Shown here piece after piece: positions 48,191 through 60,439 of a stretch of 64,000 nt of DNA. The notes beneath the pieces were generated by a model that searched no databases, was not told where the DNA came from, and saw nothing but the letters and a program-made list of their open reading frames with translations. Source of the stretch: Hyaloscypha bicolor E. Lineage: Eukaryota; Ascomycota; Leotiomycetes; Helotiales; Hyaloscyphaceae. The stretch is taken from positions 372,001 through 436,000 of the forward strand of contig NW_020194558.1 in assembly GCF_002865645.1 (NCBI RefSeq), given 5' to 3'. Within the stretch, counting starts at the first letter, position 1. Each line of letters begins with the position of its first letter. A program made the translations under genes and the position numbers.

Positions 48191-48630
48191 CTAATTAGTT
48201 TATATATATAAATTAGAGAAAATTTTAGATTAGTTCTAAAAGTATTTAGTAGCCTAAAACAAATCTAGTTTATTCTATATTAAAAAGAGAAACTATTTAT
48301 TAATTTTATAAAAGTATTTAATAGTCTATAAAAAAGATATCTAGCTTTTACTAATTAATAAATAGTTAGTTATTTGATTATATATTTATTTAATTTCTAT
48401 TATTTTTTAAAACTAACTTCTTTTAGTTTTAAGACTATTTTTTTTTTAGAAACTATTCTTTTTATTTATATAATACTCGTATTTATAGAATTCTTTTTCC
48501 GAAATATATATTCTATATATATTCTTAAAGCTCTTTAACTATAACTTTAATTTTTCTATTAAATCGAGTTTTTTAAACTTTATATATTCCCGGAATTATA
48601 ATATTTTATTTTCTAAATTTCTTATTATAA

Positions 48631-48720
48631 ATGAAATATTTAAAAATAAAATATTTAAAAATGAAATATTTAAAAATGAAATATTTAAAAATGAAATATT
48701 TAAAAATGAAATATTTAGTT
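48631..48720 (+). repeat. Minisatellite ATGAAATATTTAAAA x6
   Basis: Six 15-base units, the second with a G-to-A change and the last slightly altered, in the leader of the plus-strand copia. The matching part of the other copy (near 43.42-43.46 kb) has only one or two units, so the array grew in this copy. Confidence 0.9.
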
Positions 48721-51700
48721 TAATATTCTTAATATTTCTAGATATCTGAGATATCTAATATTTAAATCAGATATCTAGTATCTTAATTAGGTATTTGAAT
48801 TAGATATCTAGTATTTTAATTAAATATTTAAATCTAGTATTTAAATCAGATATCTAAATATTTAAATATTTTTATTATTAAATTCTTTCTATAAACCTAT
48901 TATAAACTACTTTATCTTTGAATTCCTTTTATTATAAATTATATATATATATTAGAAAAAACCTAAACTCGGTTTAGTATAAATACTAATAAGAGAATAG
49001 TATTAATCTAGTAATTATAATAAAGACTAATTTTTAGAAATATTTAATTACTAAAATATATTAATATATCTTATATAAAAAAAGTAATAATAATCTATAG
49101 AATTTATTCTAGAATAATTTCAAAAACTTTAATACTATAATATATAGTCTAATTAACTATATACTTATATAAAATCTTTAAATCTAGTTTTAATATAATA
49201 ATATTTATATTAAATAAAATTATAAAAACTTTACTATTATATAATTATTTATTAATCTTATCTAAAAAAAGATAAAAAGCATATAAAATAAAGCTAATAT
49301 TATTAATAATAATCTAATTAGAATAAATCTTTTTTAGGAACTTATTATATTAGTTTATTTTATTCTAGATAAAACTAGATACTTTTAATTAAGAAATTAA
49401 ACTATTTATTTATTTCTTTTAAAATAAGGCTATTTGGTATTTTTATTTTTATTATTACTAGTATTATTACTAAATCCGAATTTCTATTAATTAATATCTA
49501 CTATTATTACTAGAAAGCTTATTAGAAAAATAATAAAAATATATTTCGAAATATAAAAATATAATAGAACTAATAATAGTTTTAATTATAAATTTATTAT
49601 TTTCCTTAATATTTACTAATATATAAAGCTTCTAGAAAAAGTATTAATAAGAGCTTTTCCTATTATATTAAAAGAACTAATATAAGACTATTTTTATAAT
49701 AACTAGCTTTCGAGTTATATATATAAAAAGCCTTATATAAATATTTATAGCTTTTTTAAAAATCTCGGTTTCTATTATTAAAATTTAGATAAATAAAATA
49801 CTATTATTTTAGTAATTATAATAATAAAGAACTCTAAAAAAAACAATATTTAAGCTTATTTAAATACTAATTAATAATTTAAATAAATTATAATATAACT
49901 TTACTTTTATTTTATAAAATACCGAATTTCTATATAATGAAATTATTACTTTTTATTAAAGCTTACTAGTATACTAATATATAATTTCGAATCTTTCTAA
50001 TAAATTTGGCTAGCTTATTAATAAGTTCTAATTATCTATTATTACTTATAAAAAGAAATAATAAATTAATACTAAAACCTATTTTACTAATTAATAATAC
50101 TATTTTTAAAATTCTTTAAGCTCTTATTTATTTAGAAATTATTAATACGGATTTAATTATAATTTCGGAACCTATAATAACTATTTCAAGTCTTATAATT
50201 ATAATAATTATTTCTGAAATCGTATTTTATATATAAGAAACCCGAATACTATTTATAGAAATATATATTAGAGAAATAAAAAACTAAAAAAACTCGATTT
50301 AAGAATAGAAATATTTACTAATTTAAATCTCGAAATACTTATAACTTTAATAAAGACTTTAATAATACTTATATATAATATATTACTAAATTTAAAAAAG
50401 AAAAGAATAATAAAAAGAATAAAAACAAATTAGTAAATAATGTTTTTAAAGCTTTATTAGTAGAAATAAATAAAAGAAAGAAATATTATTTAGATTTCTA
50501 TTTTATTTCTATTAAAAGCTTTTTAGCTACTTCTATTATTTCTATTTCTATTATTCTTATAATTAATATCTTTATAGATAATTTTATTTCTCTTTTCTTT
50601 ATATATTAAATAATAAATAAAAATTATATTTTAGAATCTATTAAATAAATAAAAGATATCTAGATATTTATAATTAATAGTATATTAAAATATAATACTT
50701 ATTACTTTTATAGAATTATAATTAATACTAGAACTTCTAGATTCTTAATTACTAGTTTTAACTAATTCCAAGCTTTATAATATACTAATAATAGTATTTA
50801 ATTTAATAAAACTATTAAAAATCAAATTAATATTTAGTTTAATATCGGATTTATATTCTTTATTAGATTTATAATAGTAAAAATACTAATTAGGTAAATA
50901 TAATTCTATATTATATTTATAAAGACTTTATTTTTATTTAGTTTAGCTAATATAAATAAGCTAGGAATCTATTTTAATAATTTTACTAATAATTTTAATA
51001 TTTTTACTAAATGCTTTATATTTATAATATAATATTTTAGATATTTTTTTCTGTTTTAAAATACTATATTATAAAGCTTTATTTTCGAATTCTTTATTTA
51101 TAATTTCTGCTTTTTTATAAAAGTCGAATTATAATATCTATATTTCTATTTTGGTTATTTATTTATTAGTAAACTTCGAAATATATTAGAATAAGTAAGC
51201 TATAATATTAATATAAAAGCCTTTAAATATTTTATAAAATACTATAAATAATATTAGAAATTCGAATAATTACTAGAATAATTCAAGTTTAATCTAAGAA
51301 ATAATATTAGCTTTAATTATTTTATTATTATTAATATTTTCTATATTTCTAATAAATTCATATTTTATATTATTAATAAAAGTATTTAATATTAAGCCGG
51401 CTAATAGCTTTAAAATATTAGTATATTATATATTTGAAATATCTTAAAATAGTATTAACTTAATACTTATTTAGATTCTTCTAATTAGATTCTAATAAAT
51501 ACCAGAAAGTAGTTTACTAATAAAAAGTTTATTTAATTTATAAATACTATAGAAATTAAAGTTAAAATTATTTCTATAAATACTTATAATTCTATTAGAA
51601 TTATAAAATATTATTATAGCTAAAATTAATAAAATTAATAAAGATATTATATTTCAAATAGCTTTTAAGGCTATTAATAATTCTATTAAATCTAATAGTA

Positions 51701-53880
51701 TTATTTTAATTCTTTTAGTTTATAGTATTTTATTTCAAATAATCGAATATAATATTCTATTATTAATTATATTATAATAATTAGTAGTATTTAAAAAGGC
51801 AATAATAGAAATTTAGAAGCTTTAAACTAAATATTAAATTATTAATATTTATAAATTTCTTTTAAATTCGGATATTTTTATATAATATAAAAGAAATATT
51901 AATTAATCTAATAATTGAAATAGGCTATATAAGCTAGTAGCTATTAATAGAAAGAATTATATACTAGCTTTATTATATAATAATACTATTTTCTATTTAA
52001 TTTTTATAAAGCCCTTTTATATAAAAGATATTAAAATTATTATTAATAGCCGCGAACCTAAAGCTATTTTCGAATTCTATAATAAAGCTAAAAGTAATAT
52101 AAATATAATTTCTTTTATTATTCCTGCTATTTTACTAAAGTATAATAAAAGATATTCTTATAAGAATTCGGATTTTATAGTATTCTTATAAGATAATAAC
52201 TTATATAAGAACTCTTGCTATATTGAAATTACTAGTTTTCTAGAAAAAAATATATTTAAAGTTATTTTCAAGTTTCAAATATTAAAAGAAATATATATTT
52301 TTAACTTTTAGTTTATTAATAAGATTAAGAATAAAAATATAAAAAGAGAATTTAAAAAGTTAAAACTAGTTATTTAAGCTTATAATAATAATAAGAAATA
52401 TATAATATTAATATAATTACTTATTATTTAATATATTAGCTAGAGAATTATTTTTAATATTATTATTATAATAATAAATACTATAAAGTTATATTTATAT
52501 AATATTTTATAAGCTTATATTTAATTAATAATCTTATTTTATAAGTTTACTAAAAAGCTAAATTTAAAGAATAATTCTATTCTAAAAATTATAAAACTAC
52601 TATATAATATATTAGAAGCTAGAAATTACTAGTTTAAAACTTACTATTTCTATTATATTAATAAGCTTTCTATAAAATAGTTAACTTATAACTCCTGCCT
52701 TTTCTATAATAAATAATTCTTCGGAATTATTAGCTTTTAAACTAATAATATCTTATTTATTAGAACTAATAATTTTATAAAAACAAAGTAAATAAAGCTT
52801 TAAAAAACTAAGTATTTGGCTAAGAAATATAAATACTTTACTTTTAATTATAATCTCAAATTTAATAGAGATATTATTTATATAAATACTACTAGAATTA
52901 CTCTTATATAAAAATACTAGTATAAAAACCTCCGAATTATTTCTATAAAAAATATTACTATTATAAATAATAGAAGTATTATTTATTAAAATCTTTTTAT
53001 TAAAAACTAATATATTACTTAATATACTAGAAAAGTATATATTATATTAGTCTATTAATTAGAAGCTTTATATAATTTATTAATTATTATTTAAGTTATT
53101 AAACTTTCGGAAACTAATATAAAGATATTTAATAAATATATTTAATAGTAAATTAAAAATATTATTAAAGAATTAAGATTTATAAAACTAGTAAAAGAGT
53201 TCTTATATTTAATTATTTTTATAAATAATAGAGATTTCTTTTTCTAAATCGGATATATTCTAGTTTTAGTAAATAGAATTAGATATACTAATATTATTTA
53301 CTAGTTCTCTATTAAATATAAGAGAATTACTAGAAGTTTTCTAGTTTCGGAATTCTATAATATAGCTTATAGCTTTAATATAATCATTTTAGTTAAATCT
53401 ATTATTAATAGAATACTAGAAATAAAACTATTACTAGTAATTTATATAAATTTAAAATTATTATATAAATACTTTATTAAATTAAAAACTATTCGAGAAA
53501 AGTATTTAATAATTAATATAATATATCTTTATTAGATATATAAATAATAAGAGATTATAGAAGTTAAATAAATTAAGAGAAAATCGAATTCTATTAATTT
53601 TATAATAAAATTAAAACTAATAAATGTTTTTAAATACCTAATTAATATAAATACTATATAATTAGATATAGAGAAATAAATTAAATATAAATAGAACGGG
53701 AAATAAATATATAAGATAAGAAAATATTATAAGAAAGAAAATTATATATAAAAGGCTATAGCCTTTAATATATAATTAAAATCTTAGAAATAATATAAAT
53801 ATATAAAGTATTTAGGAAATCTAATACTAGACCGGATTAAAGAAAAGTATTATTTTTCGCGTTTTTTAGAAAGTTTCTAG

Positions 53881-54129
53881 TATTAATATAATTATTTCTT
53901 TAAGAATTATATCTATAATTATATAATATAAAATATAATTATATATTCTTATATTCTATAAGTAATTTAATTAGTAAACTAGATCTCTTTAGGCTTAATA
54001 GATTTAGGAATTATATATTAATACTATAATTTGTAATTTCTTTTATAAAATAATAATAATTTTATTAATTTTATATAAGTAATATTTTATATTTATATTA
54101 TAGTATTATATATTATTAATAAATTAATA
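53881..54129 (+). repeat. 3' LTR of plus-strand copia
   Basis: 249 bases. It starts TATTAATATAATTATTTC after the polypurine-side sequence GAAAGTTTCTAG, the same junction as in the minus-strand copy. Confidence 0.88.
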
Positions 54130-57100
54130 ATAAAGCTTATTTAGCTTATAAAACAATTTCTAGAAATAAAATTATAATTTTTTATTATTTTATATTATAT
54201 ATAGTTTTAATAGAAAGCTAGCTAAGTTTACTAAAAAATATATAAAAGTTTTATTTCTAATTAATAAATAAAGTATTAATATATTTATAATTATTTTAAA
54301 TCTTAGAGATTATAATATTATTTTTAGTAAAAAATAAGTTATATATATTAATATTCTAGTTAATTGCAAAAGATATAGGCTTATATAACTAAAAAAAAAA
54401 AAAAAAATAAGTCTAAATTTATATAATTTAATTATATTATTAATATTTTTTTAGTAATAGCTAAAGAAGTAATCTAATAAAAAGTATTAAAGAAATATTA
54501 ATTAATAAGATTTTATTATAAGCTATTTCTAGAAATGTTTTATTTTTAAATAATTTATATTTTTTTAAACTAATTAGAAAAAATTATATAAAACTATAAA
54601 AAAAAGCCTTTATAGCCTAATTAAGATATAATATTTAAGTAAATACCAAAGAAGCAGAAAGAGGTCTTTAATAAAAAGCAAATATTAGACCTAGTTATTC
54701 TTATTTTTATAGTATTTAATTATATAACTAAAAGAAAAGATAATATTATTAGTTATTTCTATTTATAAAATTAATAAAGAACTTAAAGCTCGGAAAAAAG
54801 AAGCTATTTCTGGCTTAAAGAATTAATAACTAGAAGAAATAAAGCTTTAGTAATTCTAGAAAATATTATTTCCGGAATTTAAAAAATATATTTTTATTTT
54901 CTTTAAAAAAAAATCTAATACTTTTTTTTTCTATAAATTATATAATTATAAGATTTAGATTAAAGGCCTAAAGAAAACTAAAAGTATTAAATACTAATTT
55001 CTCTAGTAATAGTTTATTTAAAAGCTTTTAAGAATCAAGTATTTTTTTAAAAATAATTTAATTAAAAGCTTTATTAAAGCTAGTTAAACTTTTTTTATTA
55101 GTTCTTTTTATAAAAAAAAGTAAATAAAGATTTATATTTTTATATTAATTTCTATTATTTAAATAATATTACCCGAAAGAATTAATATTCTTTTTTATTT
55201 ATTAATAAAACTTTAAATTAGATATTTATTAATTTTTTTATTATATAGCTATAAATCCGGATTCTTAGAAATTAATAATATTTCATATTTATTATAAAGT
55301 ATATAAATATAATATTCTCTAGAAAGGCCTTATAAATAGTCCGGCTATATAATAATATTATATAAATAACTTTTATATAATATATTTTAATAATATTCTT
55401 ATTTATTTAGAGAATCTAGTAAAATATAAATAATATATATAAAAAATACTAGATTATTTATACTTTACTAGCCTCTAAATAAATATTAAGAAATCGGAAT
55501 TCAAGATTATATATATAAAATACTTGAACTATATTATTTTTATATTTAGTATTAAAATAATTTCTAATAAAATTAAAATAATATATAATTAGTAATTTCT
55601 AAAAAATAGTTAAAAATATATAATTCTTTCTCGGCTTTTATAACTTCTATAAATACTTTATTAGAAAATATAAATAAATTATTAGACTTTTAATTTTATT
55701 TATAAAAAGAAAAATTCTTTTAAATAATTTAAATAATATTAAAAGGCTTTTAATTATTAAAAAAAAAGCTATAATTTCTATTCTAATATTATAATATTAT
55801 AATTTAGATTTACTTATAATAATAGAAATAAATATATTTAAAGAAGTAATTACTAGCCTATTTTTTTAATAGAATTCAGAAATAGGCTTTTAGTATTCTA
55901 TAGCTTATTTTTTTAAAACTATATTTCTAGTAAAACTTAATTATAATATATATAATAAGGAAATACTTACTATAATACAAGTATTAGAATAATAAAAAAC
56001 TAAGCCAAAGAGCCTTTAGAATATTTTTTTTAAAGATTTATTCTAATTATTAAGAAACTTTCTTTTTAATAAGCTAGATAAGTTAAGCTTTTATTTTAGA
56101 AAATCGAATAAATAAATAAATATTTTATTATAAAAATAAAATAAAGTAAATATTTAAAACCAGATTAAGAAAAAGCTATAAACTCAAATACTTTTCTCTA
56201 AAAATAAAATTAACTCGGAAATTATTTATAATTTATAGCTTGTAATAATACTTTATAAAATCGGTTTATTTAATCCAGAATTTGATTCCGAAAATTAAAT
56301 ATATATTAAAGACTTTCCGAAAAAGTATATTTTTATTAAAGATATAATTTCTTTAGAAAAAAGTATTTTTTTAGAAGCTTTATTAATAAACTCTATTATA
56401 ATTACTTTTATAAAAGTATTATTAGAAGCCTTTACTAAATATAATAGCTTATAACTTATAAATAAAATCTTATAAAATAATTATATATTACTAGATCTAA
56501 AAAAGCTATATATAATAGCCTAAGCTAAAAGTAATATTTAGATACTATAAAACGGCCTCTTTTTATATTATAAAAAACTCTATATTATTAAGAATAAAAT
56601 AATTCCCGGATTACCTTTATAGTCTGCTTTAATTTATAAAATATATAATAAATTTCTTTCTAAATATCTTAAATATATAAAGCTTTATTAGTTATTAAAG
56701 AAATAATACTACTAGCTATTTATAAATAAGAATATTAATTAATATTATAATAATTACTATATTTATAGGAAATTATATATATTCCGAAATAAAAAGCCTG
56801 ATTTATTTTATTTTCTTCTAGTTTCTAATTATTTCTAGTAATATATTATTATAAATTTTAAAAGCTATCTAGAAAGCAAATTAGGTTATAATATAATTAT
56901 TATATTTATAGATTACTTATTTAAGTACCTAATTATGATTCCCGTATAAGATATAATTATAGTTAAATAATTAGTACTTTTATTTTTATTTTATATAATA
57001 TACTAAATAGATATTTCAGAAATAATTATATTAGATCGAGAATTCTAATTTATATTTAATTTTTAAAGCGAATTCTATACGAGATTTAGTATAAGCTTAA

Positions 57101-57710
57101 GCTCTTAATAACTAATTACTTTTAAATAAATAAATAAATAGAGATTATTAATTAGTATTTTAATTAGAAATTATATTTATATATTAATTATTACTAAAAT
57201 AACTAAAATAAATAAATTACTATAATTAATTATTAATAAATCTCTTTTTAGTATAAAATTATTAGCTAGTTCTTATTTATAATTAAAAAGAGCTATAAGT
57301 CTTATATTTTTCTAGATTAGAACTCTTTTATTAAAGCTAGCTTATTTAAAGAAAAGATAAATAAAAATAAAACTAAAGTATTAATAAATTAATTATATGA
57401 ATTATAATAATTTATCTAAAGTTATATAAAGTAAATACAGGAATAATATATAATATAAGCTAATAAATACTACTATTTAATTAATTTCAAAGTCAGAAAT
57501 AAAATACTAGAAATTTAATTATTTGAGCTAGAAGCAAGGAAACCAAATAGAGAGTCTATTTGAGACTTTAGAATAATATAATTATTTATTTCTTTTAAAG
57601 CTACTAGAAATTATAAAGATATATCTAGTTTTTTATATAAAGAAGCTATAAAAGAACTCCCAGAATTCTTTATTAAATTAAATAAATCCGGAACTATTTC
57701 TATTAATACT

Positions 57711-57880
57711 AGAGAATAATAAATAAGAATATAGTATTAAACGGGTTATTATAATTAAGCTAATAAGAAATAAGCTAAAGTATAGAATTTAGTAAATTAG
57801 TTAAAATAAGAATCTAGTATAATATCTAGTTTTAATATTAAATAATAGTTCTCTGATTTTATAAAGCTTCTATAATAATA
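57711..57880 (+). other. Chromodomain relic at the end of gypsy integrase
   Basis: After the integrase core, the frame reads EYNIKRVIIIKLIRNKLKYR with interruptions, then NKNLVQYLV. This matches the EYEVEKIL...KLEYRVKWKGY...WYPA layout of chromodomains in fungal chromoviruses, with the aromatic Trp positions lost to stops. Chromodomains of this type direct integration to H3K9-methylated chromatin. Confidence 0.65.
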
Positions 57881-58102
57881 ATATTAATATATTAGAACTT
57901 TTATAAAACCTGTAATATTAGCTAAATTATATAAAAATAATAATAAATTCTTCTAAATTATATATTAAAAATACCTGTTTTTTATAGATATTTATATCCA
58001 AAATACTAATTTATTTTAAGAAAAAGAATAATATAAAATTAGATAAATTAATAGCTTTTATAAAGCTCGGAAATAGGCTTATTTTAAAAAAGGAAATAAT
58101 AT

Positions 58103-58371
58103 TATAATTTCTAAATATCCGGTATCTGAAATATCTAGTCAGATATTAAATATTTCCTAAATATATATAATATAGTTATTTTATTAGAGAAATATATTTA
58201 AAATATATTAGAGATATTTAGAAAGCTAAGTTTCTTTAAAACTAGTATATTATAGAATATATATATTTCCTTATAATTTCCTATATTCTAGTTTTTTTTT
58301 TTTAGCTTTAAATTATTTTTATAAAAAACTTTTTATTTTATTTTTAAATCCTAAATACTATATTTGTAATA
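58103..58371 (+). repeat. 3' LTR of gypsy element
   Basis: 269 bases, preceded by the purine tract at 58086-58099, ending TTTGTAATA. It is slightly less mutated than the 5' LTR (keeps CCGGTATCTG and TTTGTAATA). Confidence 0.88.
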
Positions 58372-58376
58372 ATAAT

Positions 58377-60430
58377 TATTTTATAGCTTTTAATAATAGT
58401 AAATATAATTATATAACTAGATTACTTTATTTAATTATAAAACTAATATTATAATTCTTATAATTAAAATAAATTAAAATCTAATAATTAATTAAATTTT
58501 AAATTAAAAATTAAAAATATAAACTTTTTAATATAAATTTTAAATTTGTAATAGCTATTATATTAACTTATAAAACTTAATTATTATAATATAAAAATAA
58601 ATATTTTCATTAATTTGTATATTATTTTTAATATAATAAATAAAATAATTCTTAAAATATTAAATTAAAGCTTTTATTTATTATTTAATATTATTTTAAA
58701 AGAACTTAGATTTAATATAATAAAAGTTATTTAACTTATTAATATATTACTTTAATTTTCTTTAAAAATAAATAATAAAATATTAATTAATTATATTATT
58801 TTATATTATATTTATAAAAGAATATTCTTAAAATATAAAATTTATTATTAATAAATTAATAAAAATTTTAATCTTAGTTATAATATAAAACGTTTTTTAT
58901 TTAATTATTATTCCTTTTATTTAATTAAGCCTAGCTTAGCTTAATAATTTAGTTTAATTACTTTAAACTATAAGTTTAACTTTTTAATATTTTCTTATAT
59001 AATTATAAGAATTTGTTTATTTTATTTTATATTTTTTTATATAAGATTTTTAAAAATCTTTTTATATATAACTAGCTTTAATATAAGGGAAGTTATAATC
59101 TTTTAATTTTTTAAAAGAAATATTAAAAACAAAATCTTTATTATTTAAATAAAACTTATTATATTAACTTAATTAATAATATAAATTTAACTAAATATTA
59201 TTTAAAGAAAAAGCTATATATAATTAGCTTTTATATAATAAAAGTTATAATTTTATAAGATTATTTTTCATATATAATATAAGATATATATAAATCTTTT
59301 ATATATTAGTATATATTATATAATTTAAAATTTATTTATATTTAATAAAGTATTAATTATATTATATAAATTCTTTTTTAAAAAGTTATAAAATTAAAAT
59401 ATAAATAATTATTTAATATTCTTTAATAAGTATTTATAAGATTTATTATATAATTATTAATAAATTCTTATTTATAAAAAGAAGCTTATATATAATTTAT
59501 AAGAAATTATTATATTTATTCTTTATTTTATTTTAATTCTTATAAATTCTTTCTTTTTTTATTAATATTAATATTAAATAATAAAATATAAATTAGTTTT
59601 TAAAAAACTTATTAAAAATATTAAGTTTATTTAAATTGAAATAGAAGAATTAAAAACTCTTATAAGCTTCGGGGCCAATTAATAATTTTGCCTTAAACTC
59701 GTCCTAAATAGATTTAGAATTAAAAGAGGTATATTATCTAATAAAGGCCTTAGCTAAAGTCATATAATATAATAAAGGCTTTTAGCTAAATATATAAATT
59801 AGATATAAACTCTTTATAAATCCTTTATAAATAATATAAGAAAGAAAATAGCCTATAAGTATATAAAATTACTTATAAGTAAATTAAAAGCTAAATAAGA
59901 CCTTATAATATTTCCGGATATATTATATTACTTATATAATCTATATTAGGAAATAAAAAAAATATAAAGCCCTATTTATAAGATAACTTATAAGGCAGTT
60001 ATATAGAACTAGCTATAAGAAAAGACTAGTAATTATAAATTTACTTCTATTACCTTAAATAACTAGCCTTATAATTTATTAATAGTTATTATAAAGTATT
60101 ATAATAAGAATTACTAAATTAGGGCTAGTGCAATTACTTTACTTAGTCAGGATCTATATACTTACTTCCTAAAGCTTTATACTTCACTCAAGCTCTTTTC
60201 TAGCTAGTTTAATTAACTTTTTTACTATTTAATACAACTTCCTATTCTATAATCTTTACGTGTATTAGTTATAAGCCCGGCCTCGTACTAATAAGCTTCC
60301 TAATTAGTATGCCACAGAGAGTATTTAAGAGCTTATTTAATTTATTTCTTTGAAAAATCACACTTTAGTTCATATTTCTAGTATTAACTAATTAATAGAA
60401 ATTATTCCTATAGTTCCTATAGTTTCCAAA
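58377..60430. other. AT-rich unassigned sequence
   Basis: 58377-59640 is almost pure A/T with no readable domain. From about 59650 the sequence keeps more C and G (GCTTCGGGGCCAATTAATAA) and a stop-filled coding-like reading (LKEVYYLIKALAKVI) that I cannot assign. 60115-60430 (CTTTACGTGTATTAG, AAGCCCGGCCTCGTACTAAT) has the look of an LTR or leader of the copia element that follows, but its ends could not be fixed. Confidence 0.4.
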
Positions 60431-60439
60431 GCTTAATTA

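Larger units (their letters stand above)
47907..54129 (+). mobile_element. Full-length Ty1/copia element, plus strand, nested in gypsy
   Basis: It belongs to the same family as 37629-44119 but lies in the opposite orientation and is mutated more heavily. LTRs are at 47907-48190 and 53881-54129, with a perfect ATAAA duplication outside. Domains readable in order: Gag with a copia zinc-knuckle relic near 50.2-50.3 kb; protease near 50.69-50.75 kb (FYRIIINTRTSRF, where an IDTGAS-type site is expected); integrase; reverse transcriptase end near 52.75 kb (TNNILFIRTNNFIK); RNase H near 53.2-53.6 kb (IGYILVLVNRI, REKYLIINIIYLYQIY). Removing it and one ATAAA restores the continuity of the gypsy protease region, which shows the order of insertion. 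Confidence 0.93.
45671..58371 (+). mobile_element. Ty3/gypsy chromovirus-like element, interrupted by copia
   Basis: LTRs at 45671-45941 and 58103-58371 start TATAATT and end GTAATA or ATAATA (TG and CA ends mutated), and the pair is flanked by a perfect 5-base duplication ATAAT (45666-45670 and 58372-58376). A purine tract AAAAAAGGAAATAA lies just before the 3' LTR. Inside, in order: Gag with a zinc knuckle at 47534-47575 whose four metal ligands all read Tyr; a protease start (PLINTRANNYTFINI, where DTGA is expected) ending at 47.9 kb; the inserted copia; then reverse transcriptase (FYIIYFNNILIYLENLVKYK, about 55.37-55.43 kb, where YLDDILIYS is expected); RNase H (LNYNIYNKEILTIIQVLE, about 55.94 kb); integrase with its zinc-binding region; and a chromodomain. 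Stops throughout make it inactive. Confidence 0.92.

Noticed and set aside
58377..59640. A further gypsy LTR or gag in the AT-rich stretch right of the gypsy element
   Set aside because: I could not align it to either LTR type or to any domain by eye; left unassigned.
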